Shown here in pieces: positions 47,469-55,884 of a DNA stretch of 64,000 bases (position 1 is the stretch's first letter; every line of letters starts with the position of its first letter). Made by a program: the position numbers and the translations under genes. Source of the stretch: Betaproteobacteria bacterium (GTDB taxonomy: Bacteria > Pseudomonadota > Gammaproteobacteria > Burkholderiales > Rhodocyclaceae); NCBI GenBank assembly GCA_020621405.1, contig JAHRYN010000003.1, positions 1-64,000 of the forward strand, given 5' to 3'. The notes beneath the pieces were generated by a model. It saw only the letters and a list, made by a program, of their open reading frames with translations. It was not told the DNA's origin and did no database searches.

Positions 47469-47485
47469 TGCACATTATTGGTGCA
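47469..47485. promoter_or_regulatory. NtrC binding site 2 of glnA
   Basis: TGCACATTATTGGTGCA matches TGCAC-N7-GTGCA. Its centre is 31 bases (three helical turns) from site 1 and about 140 bases from the predicted start, as in the E. coli glnA enhancer. Confidence 0.85.
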
Positions 47486-47510
47486 TACCGGAACGCGTCG
47501 TGGCAAGCGA

Positions 47511-47516
47511 TATACT
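47511..47516 (+). promoter_or_regulatory. Possible -10 box of the rhodanese gene
   Basis: TATACT, one mismatch from consensus, stands 31 bases before the rhodanese ATG. No good -35 is seen. It lies next to NtrC site 2, so nitrogen control of the divergent gene is conceivable. Confidence 0.35.
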
Positions 47517-47546
47517 TGAAGCACTTTTCATCGACGGCTTACTCTC

Positions 47547-47996
47547 ATGGCCACACTCGGACAAATACTCGGGCTGGCGCGGGAACGCGCCCAGCAACTG
47601 CAACTGCCCTATGCGGGAGCCGTCACGCCGACCGAAGCGCACGAACTGCTGAGACTTGCACCCGGCGCCCGACTGGTCGATGTGCGCACTTCAGCCGAGT
47701 GGCAATGGGTGGGCAAGGTGCCCGATGCGGTTCAGATCGAATGGAATCTGTCGAACGGCCAGCGCAACCCGGATTTTCTGGCCCAGCTGAAGCATCAGGT
47801 CGATCCGGAATCGCTGGTCATGTTCCTGTGCCGCAGTGGCGGCCGCTCGCACGGTGCCGCCTCGACTGCCGCCGAAGCCGGTTACAGCAACGCCTACAAC
47901 GTACTTGAGGGCTTCGAGGGTGATCTGGACGCCAGCGGCCAGCGCAATACCGTAGGCGGCTGGCGCAAAGCCGGCCTGCCATGGAGCCAGAGTTAG
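47547..47996 (+). CDS. Rhodanese-domain protein
   Basis: 149 residues, one rhodanese domain. VTPTEAHELLRL, LVDVRTSAEWQWVGKVPDA and the active-site loop MFLCRSGGRSHGAA with catalytic Cys, which carries a persulfide during sulfur transfer. Single-domain, cytoplasmic, no signal. It is divergent from glnA and 11 bases before nadA. Sulfur delivery for the NadA iron-sulfur cluster is an attractive guess but not shown. Confidence 0.9.
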   Translation: MATLGQILGLARERAQQLQLPYAGAVTPTEAHELLRLAPGARLVDVRTSAEWQWVGKVPDAVQIEWNLSNGQRNPDFLAQLKHQVDPESLVMFLCRSGGRSHGAASTAAEAGYSNAYNVLEGFEGDLDASGQRNTVGGWRKAGLPWSQS

Positions 47997-48007
47997 GACG
48001 GAGCATC

Positions 48008-49114
48008 ATGCAAGTCGCCAACATCAGTTTCGACCGTTTCAACGCACTCGCCGACGAACAGGCACAGGCACGCATACTGGCCGCGCGTGAAAAGCTCGGC
48101 CAGCGCGCAGTCATCCTCGGTCACCACTATCAGCGTGCCGACGTCTACCGCCACGCCGATCTGACCGGCGATTCGCTGAAGCTGTCCCGTCTGGCCGGAC
48201 AGACCGACGCCGAATACATCGTGTTCTGCGGCGTGCATTTCATGGCCGAAGTTGCCGACATCATGTCGCGGCCGGAACAGATCGCCATCCTGCCGGACCT
48301 GGCTGCCGGCTGTTCGATGGCCGACATGGCCAGCCTGGCCAAGGTCGAACGCTGCTGGCGCGAGTTGCGCGACCTGACCGGCATTGATCCGGATGCGCTC
48401 ATCACGCCGGTCACCTACATCAATTCCGCAGCCGACCTGAAGGCTTTCTGCGGCGAGCACGGCGGCATCGTATGCACCTCGTCGAACGCCGGCAGCATCC
48501 TGGAATGGTCGCTGGCGCGCCGTGAAAAGGTGCTGTTCTTCCCCGACCAGCACCTCGGGCGCTGGACCGGCTACAAGATGGACATTCCGCTGGACGACAT
48601 GGTCGTGTGGGATCCCGATCTGGAAAACGGCGGCCTGACACGCGAACAGGTGGCGAAGGCAAAAATCCTGCTGTGGAAGGGCCACTGCTCGGTGCACCAG
48701 ATGTTCCAGCCGGCGCACATCCTGCGCTGGCGCAACCAGAATCCCGACGGCCTCGTCATCTCACATCCGGAGAGCGCACTCGAGGTCTGCCGCCAGTCGG
48801 ATTACGTCGGGTCCACCGAATACATCCTGAAGACGGTCAAGGCAGGTGCGCCCGGCACGAAGTGGCTGGTCGGCACCGAACTGAATCTGGTCAACCGGCT
48901 GGCCGAGGAAGTGAAGCACGAGGGCAAGACCGTGCAGTTCATGGCGCCCACCGTGTGCATGTGTTCGACCATGCAGCGCATCGATCCGCAGCATCTGGCC
49001 TGGTGCCTGGAAAACCTGGCCGAAGGCAACGTGGTCAACCGCATCAGCGTGCCGGCGCACGAAGCGGTGCCGGCGAAGCTTGCGCTCGACCGCATGCTGG
49101 AAGCTTCGCCCTGA
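48008..49114 (+). CDS. nadA: Quinolinate synthase NadA
   Basis: 368 residues. Condenses iminoaspartate with dihydroxyacetone phosphate to quinolinate on a [4Fe-4S] cluster, second step of de novo NAD synthesis. Motifs: ILGHHYQRADVYRHADLTGDS, VFCGVHFMAE, CTSSNAGSILEW, and the cluster cysteines in FCGVH, KGHCSVH and the C-terminal MCMCS-type VCMCSTMQ. ATG 48008 follows GGACGGAG; a longer frame overlaps the rhodanese stop. nadB and nadC are not in the window. Confidence 0.96.
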   Translation: MQVANISFDRFNALADEQAQARILAAREKLGQRAVILGHHYQRADVYRHADLTGDSLKLSRLAGQTDAEYIVFCGVHFMAEVADIMSRPEQIAILPDLAAGCSMADMASLAKVERCWRELRDLTGIDPDALITPVTYINSAADLKAFCGEHGGIVCTSSNAGSILEWSLARREKVLFFPDQHLGRWTGYKMDIPLDDMVVWDPDLENGGLTREQVAKAKILLWKGHCSVHQMFQPAHILRWRNQNPDGLVISHPESALEVCRQSDYVGSTEYILKTVKAGAPGTKWLVGTELNLVNRLAEEVKHEGKTVQFMAPTVCMCSTMQRIDPQHLAWCLENLAEGNVVNRISVPAHEAVPAKLALDRMLEASP

Positions 49115-49127
49115 GGCTTTCGACCCC

Positions 49128-49604
49128 ATGGAATGGATGCAGGCCTGGGAATTCGCCAGTTACGTCGTGACGACTCTGGGCCTGCCGCTGGCAGTCATCA
49201 CCTTCATCTACCAGCAGCGTCGCGAGCGCGACAACGAGGATGAAGAGGCGTACCAGATGCTGTCCGACGCCTACATCGACTTCCTGAAGGTGGTACTGGC
49301 CAATCCCGACCTGCCGCTGCGCGACAGCCACGTCATGCCTGACCTCACCGATGAACAGCACAGGCGCATGCAGACCATCCACCAAATGCTGATATCGCTG
49401 TTCGAGCGCGCCTATCTGGTGGCATGGACCGACGAGCGCGACGGCGCTGCCGCACGCCGCTGGGCATCCTGGGACGACTACATGCGCGAATGGCTGGTAC
49501 ATGACAGTTTCCACAACGCACTGCCGACCCTGCTGCGCGGCGAGGACCCCGAATTCTGCCGCCACATGCTGAAGCTGGCCGACGAAGTGCGCGTTCAGCC
49601 ATGA
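49128..49604 (+). CDS. One-TM protein of unknown function
   Basis: 158 residues. One hydrophobic segment near the N-terminus (FASYVVTTLGLPLAVITFIY) followed by a basic stretch (QQRRERDN) predicts a short outer tail and a mostly cytoplasmic helical domain with many Trp, Asp and His residues. I do not recognise the family. It starts 13 bases after nadA, and its stop overlaps the next start as ATGA, tying it to the YbhP-like and ClsB genes. A role at the membrane alongside ClsB is inference from position. Confidence 0.7.
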   Translation: MEWMQAWEFASYVVTTLGLPLAVITFIYQQRRERDNEDEEAYQMLSDAYIDFLKVVLANPDLPLRDSHVMPDLTDEQHRRMQTIHQMLISLFERAYLVAWTDERDGAAARRWASWDDYMREWLVHDSFHNALPTLLRGEDPEFCRHMLKLADEVRVQP

Positions 49605-50353
49605 CCGACCTCAAGATCTGCACCTGGAACATCCACAAGGGCTTTTCCCAGTTCAACCGCCGCATGGTGATCCACGAACTGCGCGAGCGGCTGCACGCGC
49701 TCGATCCTGACCTGATCTTCCTGCAGGAGGTGCAGGGCCAGCACCATGGCCATGCCGAACGGCACGCCGACTGGCCGAGCGCACCGCAGTACGAGTTCCT
49801 CGCCGACCAGATGTGGCCGGCCACTGCCTACGGCCGCAATGCGGTCTATGACCATGGCCACCACGGCAACGCCATCCTGTCTCGCCATCCGATTTCGCAC
49901 AGCGGCAACTTCGACATGTCGGCGCACCGCTTCGAACAGCGCGGCCTGCTGCACTGCGTGATCGAACCGGGCGGCGCACACCGCGTGCACGCCCTGTGCG
50001 TGCACCTCGGCCTGACCGCCCGCGGTCGCCGGCAGCAGTATGCGATGCTGGCCGAGCACATCCGGACCGCCATCCCTCCCGATGACGGCCTGATCGTCGC
50101 CGGCGACTTCAACGACTGGCACAACCGCGCCGAAGAACAGTGGTCGCATGCGCTCGGCCTGCAGGAGGCGCACAGCCTGTTCCACGGCCGGCCGGCGCGC
50201 AGCTTCCCGGCCGCCTTCCCGCTGCTGCGGCTGGACCGCATCTATGTGCGCGGCGTCGACGTGCGCGAAGTGAAACTGCACTCCGGCCCACCCTGGTCAC
50301 GCGTGTCCGATCACGCGGCGCTGACCGCCCGTCTGACACTGGGGGCGCGGTGA
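49601..50353 (+). CDS. Endonuclease/exonuclease/phosphatase family protein (YbhP-like)
   Basis: 250 residues with the EEP fold: KICTWNIHKGFSQFNRR (metal-binding Asn), DLIFLQEVQGQ (catalytic Glu), HALCVHLGLTARGRRQQ (His), IVAGDFNDWHN and SRVSDHAALTA (terminal Asp-His). In E. coli the homologous pairing is ybhP next to clsB. The substrate could be a phospholipid or nucleic acid phosphodiester. Coupled to both neighbours by overlapping start/stop codons (ATGA, GTGA). Confidence 0.9.
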   Translation: MTDLKICTWNIHKGFSQFNRRMVIHELRERLHALDPDLIFLQEVQGQHHGHAERHADWPSAPQYEFLADQMWPATAYGRNAVYDHGHHGNAILSRHPISHSGNFDMSAHRFEQRGLLHCVIEPGGAHRVHALCVHLGLTARGRRQQYAMLAEHIRTAIPPDDGLIVAGDFNDWHNRAEEQWSHALGLQEAHSLFHGRPARSFPAAFPLLRLDRIYVRGVDVREVKLHSGPPWSRVSDHAALTARLTLGAR

Positions 50354-51525
50354 GCCGGTTGCTCGGCGGCAACGACATACGGCTGCTGGTGTGCGGCGGG
50401 CAGTACTTTCCGGCACTCGAACAGGCCATAGACGAGGCGCACAGCGAGATCTTTCTCGAAACCTACATCTTTGCCGACGACGAGACCGGACAGCGCATCG
50501 CGGCTGCACTCGCGCGTGCAGCCCGGCGCGGCGTACGGGTACGTGTGCTGGTCGATGGATTCGGCGCACGCGAATTCGAGGATACGCACCGACAGACGCT
50601 GGAATCGGCCGGCGTCAACACGCTGGTGTTCCGCCCCGAGGTCGGACGGATGCGCTTCAAGCGCAACCGGTTGCGCCGCATGCACCGCAAGCTTGCCGTC
50701 ATCGATGCGCAGACCGGCTTTGCCGGCGGCATCAACATCATCGACGACATGCACACGCCCGGCCACACGCCGCCGCGCTTCGACTACGCCGTGCGCGTGC
50801 AGGGACCGCTGGTGTCGCGCATGCACCTCGAATGCCAGAAGCTGTGGGAACGCGTCGCCTGGGCCACCCTGCAGTTCCGGTCACGGCTGCCGCGCAGCAG
50901 CCGCTACGCCAACCGCCATGCCGGCAAGATGCGCGCCGCACTGCTGGTGCGCGACAACCTGCGCCACCGGCATGACATCGAGGACGCCTATCTGCAGGCC
51001 ATAGACGGCGCCTTCGAGGAAGTGCTGATCGCCAACGCCTACTTCCTGCCCGGCCGGCGCTTCCGCCAGGCGTTGACGCTGGCCGCGCAACGCGGCGTCA
51101 AGGTCACGCTGATCCTGCAGGGGCGGGTCGAATACGCGCTGCTGCACTACGCCTCGCAGGCGCTGTACGGCGCCCTGCTGTCGCAAGGCGTGCGCATCTT
51201 CGAGTACCGGCGCAGCTTCCTGCACGCCAAGGCCGCGGTGATCGACCAGAAGTGGGCCACCGTCGGCTCCAGCAACATCGACCCTTTCAGCCTGATGCTG
51301 GCCCGCGAGGCCAACATCGTGGTGCACGACGCCGGTTTCGCCGGCGACCTGCGCAACAGCCTGCGTGCCGCCGCCCGCCATGGCGGGCGCGAACTGCGGC
51401 ACAGGCAGTGGAAGACACGCCCGCTGCACGAGCGCCTGCTGCGCTGGCTGGCATACGGAATGGTGCGAATGATGATCGGTCTGGCCGGCGAGAAGGTGAG
51501 CCGGCACATGTTGCGGAAGAAGTAG
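50350..51525 (+). CDS. clsB: Cardiolipin synthase B-type phospholipase D protein
   Basis: 391 residues from GTG 50350. Two HKD motifs: MHRKLAVIDAQTGFAGG (about residue 114) and LHAKAAVIDQKWATVGSSN (about 293). No N-terminal membrane helices, unlike ClsA. ClsB makes cardiolipin or phosphatidylglycerol from phospholipids at the inner membrane. The basic C-terminal helix (MVRMMIGLAGEKVSRHMLRKK) may dock it to the membrane. Last gene of the nadA-TM-EEP-clsB run. Confidence 0.93.
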   Translation: MSRLLGGNDIRLLVCGGQYFPALEQAIDEAHSEIFLETYIFADDETGQRIAAALARAARRGVRVRVLVDGFGAREFEDTHRQTLESAGVNTLVFRPEVGRMRFKRNRLRRMHRKLAVIDAQTGFAGGINIIDDMHTPGHTPPRFDYAVRVQGPLVSRMHLECQKLWERVAWATLQFRSRLPRSSRYANRHAGKMRAALLVRDNLRHRHDIEDAYLQAIDGAFEEVLIANAYFLPGRRFRQALTLAAQRGVKVTLILQGRVEYALLHYASQALYGALLSQGVRIFEYRRSFLHAKAAVIDQKWATVGSSNIDPFSLMLAREANIVVHDAGFAGDLRNSLRAAARHGGRELRHRQWKTRPLHERLLRWLAYGMVRMMIGLAGEKVSRHMLRKK

Positions 51526-51538
51526 CCGCACCGGGGTC

Positions 51539-51571
51539 TTTCAGCGAGGTTTCAGCTTCATTCCCTACACT
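51539..51571 (+). promoter_or_regulatory. Direct-repeat operator and -10 box of the PepSY/TCS operon
   Basis: TTTCAGC occurs twice with an 11-base period (51539-51545 and 51550-51556), the usual spacing for OmpR/PhoP-family regulators. A -10-like TACACT (51566-51571) follows 9 bases later, so the repeats cover the -35 region. The predicted start falls at the ATG of the first gene. Confidence 0.5.
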
Positions 51572-51577
51572 GCAGGC

Positions 51578-51910
51578 ATGAACCTGAAACGCATCGCACT
51601 GTTCGTCCTCCTGCCCGTCACGCTCGCCGCAGCGACCGCCGCTGTGCTGCTGCACGCACCGGACACCCTGGCCGGCGACGACCACCTGCAGGCACGCACG
51701 CTGAGCCAGCGCGGCGACATACTGCCGCTGGAGAAGATTGCCGAACGCGCCCGCGCCGAGAAGCCGGGCAAGCTGATCGACATCGAACTGGAACTCAAGA
51801 AAGGCGTCTGGGTGTATGAAGCGGAAATACTCGACGACGCCGGCCGCGTGTGGGAACTGAAACTGGACGCGCGCACCGGCACCTTGCTGAAAATGGAGCA
51901 GGACGACTGA
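51578..51910 (+). CDS. Exported PepSY-domain protein, first copy
   Basis: 110 residues. Signal or anchor segment at residues 6-24 (IALFVLLPVTLAAATAAVLL), then one PepSY domain: LEKIAERARAEKPGKLIDIE, VWVYEAEILDDAGRVWELKLD and ARTGTLLKMEQDD. PepSY domains bind or inhibit peptidases or sense envelope signals. It is the first gene of a four-gene unit with a response regulator and a kinase, ending 1 base before the regulator start. A second PepSY gene ends the operon. Confidence 0.88.
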   Translation: MNLKRIALFVLLPVTLAAATAAVLLHAPDTLAGDDHLQARTLSQRGDILPLEKIAERARAEKPGKLIDIELELKKGVWVYEAEILDDAGRVWELKLDARTGTLLKMEQDD

Positions 51911-51911
51911 C

Positions 51912-52586
51912 ATGCGCCTGTTGCTCGCCGAGGATGACGAAGCGCTGGTCGCCGGACTGAAACCGGCGCTGGAACGCGCCGGCTACGCGGTCGATGTCGC
52001 GACCGACGGCGTGTTCGCACAGCTGTCCGCGGAAGCGATCGCCTACGACCTGATCGTGCTCGATCTCGGCCTGCCGCGACGCAACGGCATCGAGGTGCTG
52101 CGCGGCTGGCGCGCAGCGCGACGTGCGATGCCGGTGGTGGTGCTCACTGCGCGCGACACCTGGCAGGAGAAGGTCGAAGTGCTCAACGCGGGCGCCGACG
52201 ACTACGTCTGCAAGCCCTTCCACACCGAAGAACTGCTGGCGCGGATCGCCGCCGTGCTGAAGCGCAGCGCCGCGCGCCGCGCACCGGGGCCGCTGGCACG
52301 CGGCGGCCTGCGGCTCGACGAAGCCACGCAGAGCGCGGCCCTCGATGACGGCACACCGATCGAACTGAGCAGCATCGAATTCCGCCTGCTGCGTTGCTTC
52401 ATGCTGCACGCCGGCCAGGTGCTGTCGCAACAGCGTCTGAACGAGCATCTGTACGACCACGCCACCGATCACGACAGCAATGTGATTGAGGCCCACATCA
52501 CGCGCCTGCGCCGCAAGATAGGACGCGACTGGATACAGACGCGACGCGGCCAGGGCTATGTGTTCGAGGCACCGGAGGCGCCATGA
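51912..52586 (+). CDS. OmpR/PhoP-family response regulator
   Basis: 224 residues. Receiver domain with acidic pair EDDE (7-10), phospho-acceptor Asp51 (IVLDLGLPRRNG), Thr in VLTARD and Lys in VCKPFHTEE. A winged helix C-terminal domain (IELSSIEFRLLRCFMLHAG, VIEAHITRLRRKIG, TRRGQGYVFEAP) binds direct repeats like those upstream of the operon. The stop overlaps the kinase start as ATGA. Closest in type to PhoP/QseB regulators; the signal is unknown. Confidence 0.94.
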   Translation: MRLLLAEDDEALVAGLKPALERAGYAVDVATDGVFAQLSAEAIAYDLIVLDLGLPRRNGIEVLRGWRAARRAMPVVVLTARDTWQEKVEVLNAGADDYVCKPFHTEELLARIAAVLKRSAARRAPGPLARGGLRLDEATQSAALDDGTPIELSSIEFRLLRCFMLHAGQVLSQQRLNEHLYDHATDHDSNVIEAHITRLRRKIGRDWIQTRRGQGYVFEAPEAP

Positions 52587-53953
52587 AGCACGCGCTGCGC
52601 ACCCGTCTCGCGGCCGGCCTGGCGATCAGCTTCGTGCTGCTGGCGGGGCTGCAGTGGCTGCTCGCCGGCATTGCCATCGAGCGCCTGCTCAAGGCCCAGC
52701 TCGCGCAACGGCTGGAGCGTGACGCCGAGAACCTGCTCGCTGCACTGGACGACGGCGCCGACGGCCGGCTCGAACTCGACGCCTCGCGCATCGGTAGCGA
52801 GTACCAACAGCCCTTCTCCGGTCACTACTTCCGCGTCGTCATCGACGGCGGCCAGGACATCGCCTCGCGTTCGCTGTGGGACGCGACGCTGGCATCGCCG
52901 GCCAGCGGCAGCGCGCGCATCACGCAGCACGAAACGGGCGGGCCGCAGGGCCAGTCGCTGTGGCTGCTGTCGGCACGCTATGAAAAGCGCGGTCATCCGC
53001 TGCAGATCCTCGTGGCGGCGGACCTGGCGACACTGAATGCCGGGCTGCGCGAGTGGCACCTGCTCTATTGCGCGCTGACGCTGGCCGTCGTCGCCCTCGT
53101 GCTCGCAGTGCAACAGTGGGTGGTGCGCCGCTCGCTGCAGCCGCTCGACACGCTGCGCACGCAGATGCTGGCACTGGAGCGAGGCGAACGCGAGCAGCTC
53201 GACGTGGCGCTGCCGGACGAGATCGCACCGCTGGTCGAGCAGTTCAACACGCTGCTCGGCATGCTGCTGCGCCGCTCGCAGCGCTCGCGCGACGCGCTGG
53301 GCAATCTGGCGCACGCGCTGAAGACGCGGCTGGCGGTGCTGCTGCAGGCGGCCGAGTCGCCGGAGATGGCGGCTCATCCGGAACTGCAGCAGCGCATGGC
53401 CGACAGCGCCGAACTGATGCGCCGCTCGATCGAACGCGAACTGCGCCGCGCCCGCCTGATGGGCGGCGCCCACCCGGCGCAGCGCAGCGGCCTGCGCGAC
53501 GCGGCCGACCGCCTGGCGCGCACGCTCGCCGTCCTGCACGGCGAACGGGCACCGGTCATCACGCTCGACGTCGCGGCCGAGATCACGCTGGCGATGGACC
53601 CGGAAGACCTGATGGAGCTGCTCGGCAACCTGATGGACAACGCCTGTGTCTGGTGCCGCAGCCGGGTGTGTCTGTCGCTCGAACGCGGCGCCGACCTCAG
53701 GCTCGTGATCGAGGACGATGGCCCAGGCTGCGCGCCGGACCAGCTCGAATCCCTCAGTGCGCGCGGCTTCCGCGCCGACGAATCGAGGCCGGGCCACGGC
53801 CTAGGCCTGTCCATCGTGCGCGACCTGGTCGACAGCTATAGCGGCGCACTCGAATTCGGACCTTCACCGGTCCTCGGCGGATTGCGCGTCACCGTGCATC
53901 TGCCCGCACGTCTGGCGCTCGATGCGCCCTCACCCGAAGGAGCACGCACATGA
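52583..53953 (+). CDS. Membrane sensor histidine kinase of the PepSY operon
   Basis: 456 residues. Two membrane segments (about 10-30 and 158-178) enclose a periplasmic sensor of about 125 residues. HAMP-like linker (RRSLQPLDTLRTQMLALERG), H-box LGNLAHALKTRLAVLLQAA with His at about 245, and ATPase motifs LLGNLMDNACVWCRSR, IEDDGPGCAPDQL and GHGLGLSIVRDLV. The layout is PhoQ-like, lacking the acidic patch one would want for a metal sensor. Overlaps the downstream PepSY start by 4 bases. Confidence 0.93.
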   Translation: MKHALRTRLAAGLAISFVLLAGLQWLLAGIAIERLLKAQLAQRLERDAENLLAALDDGADGRLELDASRIGSEYQQPFSGHYFRVVIDGGQDIASRSLWDATLASPASGSARITQHETGGPQGQSLWLLSARYEKRGHPLQILVAADLATLNAGLREWHLLYCALTLAVVALVLAVQQWVVRRSLQPLDTLRTQMLALERGEREQLDVALPDEIAPLVEQFNTLLGMLLRRSQRSRDALGNLAHALKTRLAVLLQAAESPEMAAHPELQQRMADSAELMRRSIERELRRARLMGGAHPAQRSGLRDAADRLARTLAVLHGERAPVITLDVAAEITLAMDPEDLMELLGNLMDNACVWCRSRVCLSLERGADLRLVIEDDGPGCAPDQLESLSARGFRADESRPGHGLGLSIVRDLVDSYSGALEFGPSPVLGGLRVTVHLPARLALDAPSPEGART

Positions 53954-54261
53954 AACCCGCCCTAATCACGGCCACCCTGCTGGCCGCCCTGCTCGCCTCG
54001 CCCGCTTTCGCCGACGACGATCTGCCCAAGATGCGCGCCATCGCCGAGGCGATGAAGCTCATCTCGCTCGAAGACGCGACCGCCAAGGCGCTCGCCGCCA
54101 AACCGGGCACGGTGATCGAAGCCGATCTCGAACGCCGCTTCATGGGCAAGGAATACGACTACGAATTCGAGCTCATCGACAACGAGGGGCAGGAGTGGGA
54201 CCTGCACATCAACGCTCACGACGGCTCGGTGCGCTCGATGCGGCGCGACTGGTTCGACTGA
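53950..54261 (+). CDS. Exported PepSY-domain protein, second copy
   Basis: 103 residues. Cleavable signal to about residue 21 (LLAALLASPAFADD), then a PepSY domain: ISLEDATAKALAAKPGTVIE, YDYEFELIDNEGQEWDLHI and NAHDGSVRSMRRDWFD. It resembles the first PepSY gene in length and layout, suggesting duplication or complementary roles in sensing. Coupled to the kinase gene by ATGA overlap; 102 bases without a gene follow before mmsA. Confidence 0.88.
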   Translation: MKPALITATLLAALLASPAFADDDLPKMRAIAEAMKLISLEDATAKALAAKPGTVIEADLERRFMGKEYDYEFELIDNEGQEWDLHINAHDGSVRSMRRDWFD

Positions 54262-54363
54262 TGTGCCGCCGATGGGGAGGCCGGATGCCCTGACGCACTG
54301 CACGCAGACCGCGGCAGCGCACGGGCGCACAATATCGCCTTTCAACGCAGGCTCCGAAAGACG

Positions 54364-55866
54364 ATGAACGCGCCCTCCGACACCCTGGCCCACTGGATCG
54401 ACGGCCAGCGCAGCGTGCTGGACAGCACCCGTAGCGCCGACGTATTCGACCCGGCGCACGGACGGGTGGCCCGACAGGTGCTGCTGGCGTCGGAGGCAGA
54501 CGTCTGCCGCGCGGTCGCCAGCGCCGCAGCCGCCCAGCCGGCCTGGGGCGCACTCGCACCGCAGCGCCGCGCGCGCGTGCTGTTCCGGATGAAGGAACTG
54601 GTCGAACGCCACAGCGCCGACATCGCCCACCTGATCACACGCGAGCACGGCAAGACCTTCCCGGACGCGCAGGGCGAGGTGCAGCGCGGGCTGGAGGTCA
54701 TCGAATTCGCCTGCGGCATTCCGCAACTGCTCAAGGGACAGCATTCCGATCACGTCGGCGGCGGCATTGCCAACTGGAGCCAGCGCATGCCACTGGGCGT
54801 GACAGCCGGCATCACACCGTTCAATTTCCCCTTCATGGTGCCGATGTGGATGGCGCCGGTGGCCATCGCCTGCGGCAACAGCTTCATCCTGAAACCATCC
54901 GAGCGCGACCCGTCACCGTCGCTGCTGACGGCCGAACTGTTCCGCGACGCCGGCCTGCCAGATGGCGTGTTCAACGTCGTGCAGGGGGACCGCGAAGCGG
55001 TCGACGCTCTGCTGGTGCATCCGGATGTGCGCGCAGTGAGCTTCGTCGGCTCGACACCGATCGCCCGCCACATCTACGAGACGGCCGCCCGCCACGGCAA
55101 GCGTGCACAGGCGCTGGGCGGCGCCAAGAACCATATGGTGGTGATGCCCGACGCCGACCTCGAACAGGCGGCAGATGCGCTGATCGGCGCCGCCTACGGC
55201 TCTGCCGGCGAGCGCTGCATGGCCATTTCGGTCGCCGTTGCGGTCGGCCCGGTGGCCGACGCGCTGGTCGAGGCGATCCGCGTCCGCGCGGCCCGGCTCA
55301 GGATAGGCGACGGTGAAACGCCGGACGTCGACATGGGCCCGGTGGTCACCGCCGAACACCGCGCGCGCATCGTGTCGCTGGTCGACAGCGGCGTCGCCGA
55401 GGGCGCGACACTGGTGCTCGACGGCCGGCGCCACACCGTGACCGGGCGCGAGCACGGCTACTTCCTCGGCGCGACGCTGTTCGATCACGTGACGCCGGCC
55501 ATGCGCATCTGGCAGGAAGAAATCTTCGGCCCGGTGCTGTGCGTCGTGCGCGCGGCCAGCTTGGCCGAGGCGATCACGCTGGTCAACAGCCACGCCTACG
55601 GCAACGGCGTGTCGCTGTACACGCGCGACGGACGTGCCGCGCAGGACTTCGCGCAACGCATCGAAGCCGGCATGGTGGGTATCAACGTACCGATTCCGGT
55701 CCCGATGGCCTGGCATTCCTTCGGCGGATGGAAGCAGAGCCTGTTCGGCGACCTGCACGCTTACGGCGAGGAAGGCGTGCGCTTCTACACCCGCTACAAG
55801 AGCGTCATGCAGCGCTGGCCGGACAGCGGCTCCAAAGGGCCGGAGTTCGTGATGCCGGTCAATTAG
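54364..55866 (+). CDS. mmsA: Methylmalonate-semialdehyde dehydrogenase (CoA-acylating)
   Basis: 500 residues. Oxidises (methyl)malonate semialdehyde to propionyl-CoA or acetyl-CoA with NAD, in valine and inositol breakdown. Aldehyde dehydrogenase motifs: [51 protein letters not shown] and the catalytic Cys in [16 protein letters not shown]. The Asn-His of GGAKNHMVV is typical for the CoA-dependent subfamily. The other valine-pathway genes are not adjacent. Confidence 0.95.
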   Translation: MNAPSDTLAHWIDGQRSVLDSTRSADVFDPAHGRVARQVLLASEADVCRAVASAAAAQPAWGALAPQRRARVLFRMKELVERHSADIAHLITREHGKTFPDAQGEVQRGLEVIEFACGIPQLLKGQHSDHVGGGIANWSQRMPLGVTAGITPFNFPFMVPMWMAPVAIACGNSFILKPSERDPSPSLLTAELFRDAGLPDGVFNVVQGDREAVDALLVHPDVRAVSFVGSTPIARHIYETAARHGKRAQALGGAKNHMVVMPDADLEQAADALIGAAYGSAGERCMAISVAVAVGPVADALVEAIRVRAARLRIGDGETPDVDMGPVVTAEHRARIVSLVDSGVAEGATLVLDGRRHTVTGREHGYFLGATLFDHVTPAMRIWQEEIFGPVLCVVRAASLAEAITLVNSHAYGNGVSLYTRDGRAAQDFAQRIEAGMVGINVPIPVPMAWHSFGGWKQSLFGDLHAYGEEGVRFYTRYKSVMQRWPDSGSKGPEFVMPVN

Positions 55867-55884
55867 CGCAGCCCATCTGCCAGT

